From contig MGTS01000037.1 in assembly GCA_001799565.1 (NCBI GenBank), positions 1 through 64,000 of the forward strand: a DNA stretch of 64,000 nucleotides. Reading direction: 5' to 3'. Below are positions 50,983 through 58,318 of this stretch, one piece after another. The stretch is from Elusimicrobia bacterium GWA2_51_34 (lineage in GTDB: Bacteria > Elusimicrobiota > Elusimicrobia > Elusimicrobiales > UBA9959). Positions within the stretch are counted from its first letter, which is position 1. Each line of letters opens with the position of its first letter. The position numbers and the translations under genes were made by a program. A model generated the notes under the pieces. That model was given only the letters and a program-made list of their open reading frames with translations. It made no database searches and had not been told where the DNA came from.

Positions 50983-53022
50983 ATGGACTCACTTATAGAC
51001 ATCCGCAAGGTTTCAAAGACCTATATCACCGGCTCGTTTAAAGTGGAGGCGTTGAAAGAAGTTTCCCTTCAGATCAAAGCCGGCGAGCTGGTTTCCCTGG
51101 TCGGACCGTCCGGGTCCGGAAAATCCACTTTACTGCATATCATGGGTTTTCTGGACCGGCCCGACGCCGGAGAATACTATTTTGCCGGCCACCCTACGGC
51201 AAGCCTGGCCGAAGGGCAGCTGGCCGCTATACGCAGCCGCATGGTGGGCTTCATCTTCCAGTTGTTCCATCTTTTAAAGAGGACCTCGGCCAAAGACAAT
51301 GTAATGCTGCCCATGGTATACAGCGGCCTTGGGACCGATTCCAAAAAAGCGCTTGACTGCCTGGCCCTTGTCGGCCTTTCCGACCGGGTAAAGCACAAGT
51401 CAAACGAACTCTCCGGCGGCCAGTGCCAGCGCGTGGCCATAGCCCGCGCGCTGGTAAACGACCCGCTGATAGTGCTCGCCGACGAACCCACCGGCAACCT
51501 GGACGCCAAAAGCCGACAGGAAGTAATGCAGGTAATAAAAGACCTGAACGACCGCGGGCTTACCGTGGTAATAGTCACGCACGACGAGGAGGTCTGTGCC
51601 CAGACCCGCCGCGTGGTGCGCATGAAGGACGGCGAAATAGTTTCCGATGAGCCCCGCCCCGCCCTTTTGGGCCGGGAAGCGCGGCTTGAAGTACGGCCTG
51701 AATCTTTTACGCCCGAACGATTGGCCCAAAAGGGCGGGGCGGGCTTAGGTTCAGACCCCCCCGGGCGCTCCATGCATCTGCCGCAGGCCAGGCTGGGCTT
51801 TACACCGTCGGAAATAACCGAGCAGATCAAGGTGGCTTTCAAGGCCATCTGGAGCCATAAGATGCGCAGCGCGCTTACAATACTCGGCATTTTTATAGGA
51901 GTGGGCGCCATCATCTCGCTTATGACCATAAGCGAAGGCTTCATGAAAAGCCTGCTAAGCGGCGCCACGGAGGACGACGCGAAAAAGATCTGGGTCACTC
52001 CCCGCCACGAACATATGAAACCGCGCCGCCCCCTTAACCACGGAGATTTGGAGGCCATAAAGTCGGGAGTGCCGCTGGCGGAAAAAATAACGCCTATAGT
52101 GGCGGGCAACGCCCAGGCCTCGGTAGGCAATACTCATGTTGACGCAAGCGTCCAGAGCCGCGAAGGCTTTACTCTTGAAGCGCAGAAATCCAAAAAAAAT
52201 ATTTTTGAGAACCGCAAGCTGGAAGGCCGTTTCTTCACGCCGGACGAGAACTCAAGCCGAGAACGTGTTGCGGTTATAAACCGTACCCTGGCCACTAAGC
52301 TGTTCGGCTTGGAATCCGCGGTTAATAACGAGATGCGCCTGAAAGGCATTACTTTCACTATAGTGGGGGTTGCCGAGGACCACCAGGCGGAACAGATCTT
52401 CGGAGGCCAACCCACGGCTTACATCCCCTTAAACACCGCTTCAAAACGCGTGTTCGGACAGACCCGCCTGAACTATATAGAGGTGCTCGCCCCCACACCC
52501 TTTGCCGCCTCCGAAGTCCGAAAGCAGATAATTATTGCCGTGCGCAAAGAGCGCGGGCTGCGCGATGATACGGAAGATAATTTTGAAGTGCGCACTTTTG
52601 AAGCGCAGATACAGATGTTCAAGGATAATATGGGTAAGCTCTCGCTGGTGGTTTACGCTATAGCCGGAATTTCACTGCTTGTGGGCGGCATAGGCATAAT
52701 GAACATAATGCTTGTAAGCGTTACCGAACGCACGCGCGAAATAGGACTGCGCAAAGCCCTTGGGGCCAAGAACTCCGATATTTTAGGCCAGTTCCTTATT
52801 GAGGCGGTTACGCTTTGCTTTATCGGCGGGGCACTGGGGATAGCTTTGGGTTTCGGGCTCGGTTGGGCGGCCTATTTTTTTATAAAAGTGCCCCCGACGC
52901 TTGGCGCGGGTACCGTCGCCTTCGCCTTCATCTTCTCAAGCCTGATCGGAGTAAGCTTCGGCTTCTGGCCGGCCCTGCGCGCGGCAATGCTTGACCCCAT
53001 AGAAGCATTGCGGTACGAATAA
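50983..53022 (+). CDS. macB: MacB-type ABC exporter, fused ATPase-permease
   Basis: 679 residues. ATPase (1-220): Walker A GPSGSGKST, signature LSGGQCQR, Walker B VLADEPTGNLD. A palindromic element then codes residues about 223-254, in the linker before the first membrane helix (MRSALTILGIFIGVGAI). A periplasmic domain follows, then three FtsX helices ending in the conserved SFGFWPALRAAMLDPIEALRYE. Mechanotransmission-type exporter of toxins, peptides or drugs with MFP and TolC. The start lies one base after the MFP stop. Confidence 0.93.
   Translation: MDSLIDIRKVSKTYITGSFKVEALKEVSLQIKAGELVSLVGPSGSGKSTLLHIMGFLDRPDAGEYYFAGHPTASLAEGQLAAIRSRMVGFIFQLFHLLKRTSAKDNVMLPMVYSGLGTDSKKALDCLALVGLSDRVKHKSNELSGGQCQRVAIARALVNDPLIVLADEPTGNLDAKSRQEVMQVIKDLNDRGLTVVIVTHDEEVCAQTRRVVRMKDGEIVSDEPRPALLGREARLEVRPESFTPERLAQKGGAGLGSDPPGRSMHLPQARLGFTPSEITEQIKVAFKAIWSHKMRSALTILGIFIGVGAIISLMTISEGFMKSLLSGATEDDAKKIWVTPRHEHMKPRRPLNHGDLEAIKSGVPLAEKITPIVAGNAQASVGNTHVDASVQSREGFTLEAQKSKKNIFENRKLEGRFFTPDENSSRERVAVINRTLATKLFGLESAVNNEMRLKGITFTIVGVAEDHQAEQIFGGQPTAYIPLNTASKRVFGQTRLNYIEVLAPTPFAASEVRKQIIIAVRKERGLRDDTEDNFEVRTFEAQIQMFKDNMGKLSLVVYAIAGISLLVGGIGIMNIMLVSVTERTREIGLRKALGAKNSDILGQFLIEAVTLCFIGGALGIALGFGLGWAAYFFIKVPPTLGAGTVAFAFIFSSLIGVSFGFWPALRAAMLDPIEALRYE
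51651..51745 (+). repeat. In-frame palindromic element, copy B
   Basis: Perfect 21-base inverted arms CCCGCCCCGCCCTTTTGGGCC (51653-51673) with their complement at 51723-51743, around 49 bases. Translated from PRPALLGREARLEVRPESF onward. Same length, frame and register as copy A. Confidence 0.93.
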
Positions 53023-53120
53023 TAGCGTAGAAGACATCAGCCGGCAAAAACAGGTTTGAAATGTGTAGATAAAAAGCTTTAGCGGCACGTCAGAGGAAGT
53101 AGAAAAGGCAGGCAGAATCA

Positions 53121-53129
53121 TGCTAAAAT
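53121..53129 (+). promoter_or_regulatory. Extended -10 element upstream of receiver-like gene
   Basis: TGCTAAAAT has the TGnTAnnnT form. It lies about 90 bases before the start codon at 53221. The gap 53023-53220 is otherwise without a recognised feature. Confidence 0.4.
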
Positions 53130-53220
53130 TATTTACAGGTTTTAGTTTCACATAAAGCTTGCTCAGGGGGCCCCGGACTAAACACCGCGCTTATATTCTT
53201 ACAGACACAGCGCGTAAATT

Positions 53221-53655
53221 ATGCCGAATTTTAAAATTTTTCTGATCACGGCCAACGAAACATTGGCGGCTAATGCCTCAAAAGCTTTCGCTTCTGCGGG
53301 GTTTAATTTCGTGCTGCAGTGTTCCTGCGCGGATTTTTTCGCGCAAGGCTGGAGGGACGCCGGCATAGTTTTTCTTGACCTGGCCTGCGTAGGGCAGGAT
53401 AAACCGGCGGAACTGAAAAAATTTCTTGGCAAAATGCGCGAGGTATCTGTAATAGCCATGTGCGAAACACCCAAAACCTCAAACAGGGAAATGATTGAAA
53501 TTTTAGCTTCCGGGGTTGACGACGCTATCTCCACCTCTATAGAGATGTCGTTGCTTATGGCGAAAACCAGGGCTTATATACGAAGGGTTGAAGTACGGCG
53601 CATGATAAAAACCGAGCAGGCCGCGAAGAAATGGTGTCAGGACGGCGGTAACTGA
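53221..53655 (+). CDS. Degenerate receiver-domain protein
   Basis: 144 residues with a receiver-like alternation. The central Asp is kept (VFLDLACVG), but the acidic pair is replaced (ITANE) and the usual T/S and K positions are not clear (IAMCETPKTS, then GVDDAISTSIE). Probably a pseudo-receiver that binds partners without the normal phosphorylation chemistry. Basic C-terminal helix (RAYIRRVEVRRMIKTEQAAKK). No neighbour gives a pathway. Confidence 0.65.
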   Translation: MPNFKIFLITANETLAANASKAFASAGFNFVLQCSCADFFAQGWRDAGIVFLDLACVGQDKPAELKKFLGKMREVSVIAMCETPKTSNREMIEILASGVDDAISTSIEMSLLMAKTRAYIRRVEVRRMIKTEQAAKKWCQDGGN

Positions 53656-53719
53656 CGGCAAGACTTAAGCCACGAAACCACCTGGTCAGAACACAAAATA
53701 TCTGTCTGCTGTCCCACCT

Positions 53720-55171
53720 TCAGTACCTATCCGCCAGTTCCACAAGCAGATCCTCATGAAGTTTGTCTATTTCAGCGGGGTCGGCCGAGTAATTGTTGAT
53801 TATAAAGGTAAATGCCAGGTTGCGGCCTTTTTTTGTTTTAAGATACCCCGTATAAGCGCGCACGCCGTTAAGCGAGCCGGATTTGACGCGAAGACCGCTT
53901 GCCAGGTAAGTGTTCCCGCCCATGCGCTTTATGTGTCCGGTGGCTTCGGGGTCCGCCGGAAACACCAGCGTGTCCCTGAAAGCCTCAAAATATTTCTTTT
54001 TTGAAACCGAGCAAAGCAGGTCTGTAAAGTTCTCCGCCTTCGCCGTGTCCACGCGCGACAACCCGGAAGCGTCCACGAGCTTCATTTCCGAGACATCCAC
54101 TTTCTGCGCGGCAAGAAAACTTTTAACAATTTCCAGGCCGTTATCATCCGTGCCCTTAAGGCCCTGCGCGGCGGCCAGCTGCCTCAGCATTAGTTCGGCG
54201 TAAAGGTTGAAACTGCGCTTATTGGCTATCCGGATTATATTTTCAAGCGGAGCGCCCTGCGTTTCAGTTATTAAAATCCACCGGGCATCCTTAATAGGTT
54301 CGCTTATTTTATATGGTTTTTTATTGGCATTAATACCGGCGCGCGCCAGATACGCGTTAAAGCTTTGCGCCGCAAATAATGCGGGGTCACTCAGCGCGCC
54401 TTTAATGAAGAATTCATCGCCACCCTGCGGTATGGAACCGCGCAGCACCGCCGCGTTTTGTTCCGGAAAAGCGAAAATGTAGCCGTTGTCTCCGGAACCC
54501 CGGGGGCCGGTCAGCATGTGGTTTTCAAATTTAAGGTCCGCCTGGAAAGGCTCGGTACGCAGAACCTCGGCTTTCCCCCCTACTGAATCCGACGGTTTAA
54601 AATAGAGTTTATAAAGATTGTCGTTTATGGTTAGGGCCGAGGCCTGGGCGGCGTAATAATTGCCTATATCTTCCCAGGCCCAGGAGCCGGGCTGGACGCT
54701 TTCAAAACTGGTATCGTAGCCCACAACGGAGCCGTTTATAACGTTTATCCCTTTGGCCTTTACGGCGGCGGCCCACATCTTAAACGTTTCTTCCAGCGGT
54801 ATCGCGTCCTTTATCAATTGCGAACCAAGCGAGGGATCTCCCCCGCCTTCAATATAAATATTGCCGTTTAAAAAACCGTTTACAATACCACCGGCGTAAT
54901 AAACGGCGGTTTTAATTTTATAATCAGGGCCAAGCCGGTCAAAAGCCGCCGCGGTGACAAAAATTTTAAGGATGCTGCCGGGAATCAGGTTTTTTTGCGC
55001 GTTATAAGCGGCTACCGGCGCGCCGGTGGCGGCGTCTTTCACGCTTACGCCCCATGAGGCGTTTTTAACTCCCGGCCGCGCGGCCATTTCCTTTATCCTG
55101 GCGTTAATATTCGCCGCGCCGGCGCGTCCAGCGCACATAAAAACCAGAACCAATATCATCGCGCTTTTCAT
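53720..55171 (-). CDS. dacB: D-alanyl-D-alanine carboxypeptidase (PBP4, S13 family)
   Basis: About 483 residues from the ATG at 55171. The signal peptide ends near GRAGAAN. Active-site motifs: SxxK as SILK (IPGSILKIF), SxN as SFN (KRSFNLYAE), KTG-like KSG (RVKSGSLNG). Trims or cuts peptidoglycan peptides in the periplasm. An in-frame extension to 55219 would include the promoter and is rejected. Very short or absent 5' leader. Confidence 0.94.
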   Translation of the reverse strand: MKSAMILVLVFMCAGRAGAANINARIKEMAARPGVKNASWGVSVKDAATGAPVAAYNAQKNLIPGSILKIFVTAAAFDRLGPDYKIKTAVYYAGGIVNGFLNGNIYIEGGGDPSLGSQLIKDAIPLEETFKMWAAAVKAKGINVINGSVVGYDTSFESVQPGSWAWEDIGNYYAAQASALTINDNLYKLYFKPSDSVGGKAEVLRTEPFQADLKFENHMLTGPRGSGDNGYIFAFPEQNAAVLRGSIPQGGDEFFIKGALSDPALFAAQSFNAYLARAGINANKKPYKISEPIKDARWILITETQGAPLENIIRIANKRSFNLYAELMLRQLAAAQGLKGTDDNGLEIVKSFLAAQKVDVSEMKLVDASGLSRVDTAKAENFTDLLCSVSKKKYFEAFRDTLVFPADPEATGHIKRMGGNTYLASGLRVKSGSLNGVRAYTGYLKTKKGRNLAFTFIINNYSADPAEIDKLHEDLLVELADRY

Positions 55172-55178
55172 GAATAAA

Positions 55179-55187
55179 AGTATAGCA
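55179..55187 (-). promoter_or_regulatory. Extended -10 promoter of dacB
   Basis: On the minus strand TGCTATACT (55187-55179) is an extended -10. The start point expected 6-7 bases downstream coincides with the ATG at 55171, predicting a leaderless mRNA. Confidence 0.6.
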
Positions 55188-55278
55188 ATTCCGCCAACCG
55201 GGAGGCCACGAAACGTCAACCGCGGTATCGGATTATTTTTTGTCTTTCACGGCGGAGAAATGCTAAGTTATAACTCCG

Positions 55279-56202
55279 ATGAAACTGCTGATGACCTCGC
55301 TGCTGGCGCTTTTACCGCTTTACGCCCTGGCCGGTGAACCGGCGGGAAAGAAAACCACCTATGAGCTGGAGCTGGACCCGTATTACTCCGCCTTCGGAGT
55401 CTATAACAGCCTTACCGGCAAACCCATACCACATATGCAGGTGGATAGTGAACTTGAGATATACAAAGAACTTATCAAAAATTTCTATCTGCCTCGCACC
55501 TTTATAATTGAAGCCAGCGTTAACCCCCTGCCCTACGCCGGCACCCTTATCAAGAAACACCAGCCGGATTTTTACCATAACATGCAGTGGACCGGTAACT
55601 TTAACGCCGTGCGGGCCGTTACGGCAGGTTTTGAGGAACCATGGGCGCTTTCGTTCTTCTTCGGTAATGTGGTTTCTTTTGACTCAATTAAAAAAGCCTA
55701 CAAGGGCAAGCGCAACGGCTATTCCGGCATGCTTATAAACATCGGAAACTACCACATAAAAGATAATACTTTGGTAAAGGACAATTGGATAGAAACCGAG
55801 GCTAAACTCAAAGGCGAACAGATACTGGCTACCCGGGAACTGCGCTGGAGTTTTCGCGGAGGAATGAAATTCCACGCCAATAAATATATAGCCGATTCAT
55901 TTTATCTGGGGTTCAGGCGCAGCCGTACTGATTTCAAGAAGAGCGGTAAAGACAGTTTCTGGCTGCACAACAGCGGATTTGAGTACGTTTCGGACTTCTC
56001 ACAAAAGAAGCTTGAGCCTATCCGGCACTACTTTGTGGTTGAAAAAAAATTCCCCTTTAAGAATTCACGCGCGGCATTCACCATGGGGCTTGGCTTTGTA
56101 TGGACGGCAAACAAGAAATATTCCGGCCCTCTTTCCAGCGTAGGTGATATAAAAGCCGATAATGCCTTCCAATTCATCCTAAGGCCTAATTTGGAGTTCT
56201 AG
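55279..56202 (+). CDS. Outer-membrane protein, probable beta-barrel, unknown
   Basis: 307 residues. The signal peptide ends near ALAGE. Alternating aromatic strands (FVVEKKFPF, AFTMGLGFVW), final strand FILRPNLEF ending in Phe as in barrels. Divergent from dacB, with about 105 bases between. No family recognised. Confidence 0.72.
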   Translation: MKLLMTSLLALLPLYALAGEPAGKKTTYELELDPYYSAFGVYNSLTGKPIPHMQVDSELEIYKELIKNFYLPRTFIIEASVNPLPYAGTLIKKHQPDFYHNMQWTGNFNAVRAVTAGFEEPWALSFFFGNVVSFDSIKKAYKGKRNGYSGMLINIGNYHIKDNTLVKDNWIETEAKLKGEQILATRELRWSFRGGMKFHANKYIADSFYLGFRRSRTDFKKSGKDSFWLHNSGFEYVSDFSQKKLEPIRHYFVVEKKFPFKNSRAAFTMGLGFVWTANKKYSGPLSSVGDIKADNAFQFILRPNLEF

Positions 56203-56209
56203 GAACAGC

Positions 56210-56302
56210 AGGGGATAGGGACTAGCGAATAGGGATTAGGGAAGGGGTGCGAAGCACAATTCAGTGATCAAGTTTCTTATACCTCTACTTCACTTCCTGC
56301 TA
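56210..56302. repeat. Intergenic heptamer hairpin (AGGGATT word)
   Basis: Five left units aggggat, agggact, agcgaat, agggatt and agggaag (56210-56244), core 56246-56280 (two differences from 21131-21165), and a short right arm acctctacttcacttcct that enters the aldolase gene end. Confidence 0.83.
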
Positions 56303-57207
56303 TAACGACCGCTTTTCATGGCGTCAAAATAAAGAACATCGGCCTTTGACAAAAATCTGGGGGTCAGGTTAAGTGTTTTCATGCAGTCCATAATGTAGAA
56401 GAGCGCCGTCAACACTTCATTTACGGCTTCCATTTCTCCCCGCCCTTCTAACGCCTCGGGCCCGCAGTAAAGGGCCTGGTCCGGCGACAACACATTCTCA
56501 AGGATGAAGCGCGCGCCGTAATGGGCAAGACGGGCGCTGTTATACGTGGAAAGACCGGCCGCCGGATCACTGGCCGGGTAGGGCGGCAGGGAAAGACCGC
56601 GCCTGATAGTGTCATTTACGCGCTCGTTAAGTTCCAACGCGCCCAGAACACCCGCGTTTGCCACGGCAAGGCCGTGATTAGCAAGAAAGAAAACCTGATG
56701 CCCGGCGGCTCTCGCGCGGTCATTTATAGCCGAGCATAATTGCGGCCCAGGGGATTTATAGGCTATAAATTCCGCCTGGGGAAACATTTCTTTACCCAGG
56801 GCGGCGCCCTCAACACTCATGTTCAGCATATTGGCGTAAACAGAGTGCGTGTGTATTACCACGGTATTCAGGAGAGAATGAAAACCGGTCTCAATGGACG
56901 GCTTGGCGTCCTTTATACCTTTGACCGGCAGCGTCTGGGAACAGATATAGTCGGAGAATTCGCCCTCGCTGCCGGGACCGGAAGCAATGCGGCGGCGGAT
57001 ATTGCCGTAGTTTACCAGGGCGTAACCTCCCTCCGGCGAAACATCCTTAAGTTTTACGCCCGAAGCCTTTATCAGCATGCGCTCGGAATTGAGCTTTAGC
57101 GAAACATTGCCCCCGCCGCCCTGCGTTAGATCCGGGCGCGAGCCGGCGGCCAGCGCCAGGCGCGCAAGCGTTTCGGGAGCATTGTCCAAAGAAGTGTCAA
57201 AAGGCAT
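56290..57207 (-). CDS. Class II aldolase/adducin-family protein
   Basis: 305 residues. Zinc site HTH in VVIHTHSVYAN and a further His in FLANHGLAV; the acid residue lies in PSIETGFHSLL; an N-terminal GGGGNVSLK phosphate loop. Cleaves or makes sugar phosphates, like fuculose- or rhamnulose-phosphate aldolases; the C-terminal ~90 residues are extra relative to minimal family members. Substrate unknown and no sugar pathway nearby. Confidence 0.88.
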   Translation of the reverse strand: MPFDTSLDNAPETLARLALAAGSRPDLTQGGGGNVSLKLNSERMLIKASGVKLKDVSPEGGYALVNYGNIRRRIASGPGSEGEFSDYICSQTLPVKGIKDAKPSIETGFHSLLNTVVIHTHSVYANMLNMSVEGAALGKEMFPQAEFIAYKSPGPQLCSAINDRARAAGHQVFFLANHGLAVANAGVLGALELNERVNDTIRRGLSLPPYPASDPAAGLSTYNSARLAHYGARFILENVLSPDQALYCGPEALEGRGEMEAVNEVLTALFYIMDCMKTLNLTPRFLSKADVLYFDAMKSGRYSRK

Positions 57208-57210
57208 AAG

Positions 57211-57294
57211 TGAGTTTGAGAGTTAGGGGTTAGGAGTTAAGAGTTATGAGTTAGACCGGAACTCCCAACTCACAACTCCACAACTCCCAACTAC
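57211..57294. repeat. Intergenic heptamer hairpin (AGAGTTA word)
   Basis: The gtta ends of successive left units fall exactly every 7 bases (57225, 57232, 57239, 57246, 57253). In the right arm, aact begins at 57260, 57267, 57274, 57282 and 57289. A clear inverted tandem design. Confidence 0.88.
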
Positions 57295-57322
57295 AAATTC
57301 AATTCCACTGTCCTAATCAGGA

Positions 57323-58234
57323 TTATCCTTGCTTAGCCCTCGGATGGGCTTTATCGTATACCTCTTTAAGGCGTTCAAGCGACACATGGGTATAGATCTG
57401 CGTGGTGGCAAGGTTCTTGTGGCCGAGCATTTCCTGCACGGACTTGAGGTCGCAGCCATGGTCCAGCAAATGCGTGGCGAAGGAATGCCTTATGGCGTGC
57501 GGGTTAAGCGTGCGCGCGAACCGGGCCCGGCGGGCCATTTTTTTAATAATAAGAGCGACACCAGCGCCGGTCAGCCTTGTGTTCACGTGATTTAAAAAAA
57601 GCGGCAGGCCGGGCTGCGCGGGACGCGGTCTGGTGTCAAGGTAAACCCTTAAAACTTTAAGGGCTTTGTCCCCCACCGGCACAAGGCGCTCTTTTGAGCC
57701 TTTGCCCATTACACGCGCAAATCCCCCGTAAAAATCCAGATCCCCGATATTAAGGCCGGACACTTCCGAACGCCTTAGCCCGCTTGAATACATAAGAGTG
57801 AGAATGGCAAAGTCGCGCGCGGCGAAAAGATAATTTTTCTTTTCGGCGTTTACCTGAGCGGGGGCGTTTGAGTCCTCAAGGCGGCCCACTTCGCCCTCGG
57901 TAAGGAAGTGCGGCAGACGTTTTTCCGTTTTTGGTATGGTGACAAGCTCAAAGGGGTCGTTTTCCATCTCGCTATTTGTAAAAAGGTAGGACAAAAAAGA
58001 CCGCACGGCGGAGATTTTACGCAAAAGAGTGCTGCGCGCCACCTTGCGCTCGCTTATAAAAGCTATGTAGCCGCGCACTTCCATGCGCTCAATTTTTCGC
58101 GGGGAATCCACGCCAAGACTTTCAAGGTAGCGGGAAAACTCTTTGAGGTCAAAACCGTAGGCCTTTATGGTGTGCTTTGAAAAATTCCGCTGAGACTTTA
58201 TATGCAGCAAAAATTTTTCTATAAGAAAGTTCAT
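57323..58234 (-). CDS. xerC: Tyrosine recombinase XerC/XerD family
   Basis: 303 residues, normal length. SAM-like N-terminal domain, then catalytic Arg in SSGLRRSE, Lys in GKGSKERLV, HxxR in HAIRHSFATHLL, His in LGHKN and Tyr in QIYTHV. Resolves chromosome dimers at dif. It follows topA on the same strand, and dprA-topA-xer is a known cluster order; hence a housekeeping Xer rather than a phage integrase. Confidence 0.93.
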   Translation of the reverse strand: MNFLIEKFLLHIKSQRNFSKHTIKAYGFDLKEFSRYLESLGVDSPRKIERMEVRGYIAFISERKVARSTLLRKISAVRSFLSYLFTNSEMENDPFELVTIPKTEKRLPHFLTEGEVGRLEDSNAPAQVNAEKKNYLFAARDFAILTLMYSSGLRRSEVSGLNIGDLDFYGGFARVMGKGSKERLVPVGDKALKVLRVYLDTRPRPAQPGLPLFLNHVNTRLTGAGVALIIKKMARRARFARTLNPHAIRHSFATHLLDHGCDLKSVQEMLGHKNLATTQIYTHVSLERLKEVYDKAHPRAKQG

Positions 58235-58235
58235 T

Positions 58236-58318
58236 TTGTTTAGGCTGAAGGCCGTTAATCGTGTCGCTTCTTACCTACAGTCTAACTGCCTACAGCCTAT
58301 CCACCTGAACAGTTGTTA
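58236..58318. repeat. Intergenic word hairpin (CTGCCTACAG), inverted copy of 42.4 kb
   Basis: Right-arm words cctacagt, ctaactg, cctacag and cctatcc. Bases 58271-58314 match the complement of 42410-42454. The left partner (aggctgaaggc) is short. Touches the topA stop codon. Confidence 0.83.

Noticed and set aside
57323-58234. Xer-type recombinase as an integrase of a mobile element
   Set aside because: Length, neighbours (topA, dprA) and motifs fit the housekeeping Xer; no attachment repeats were seen next to it.
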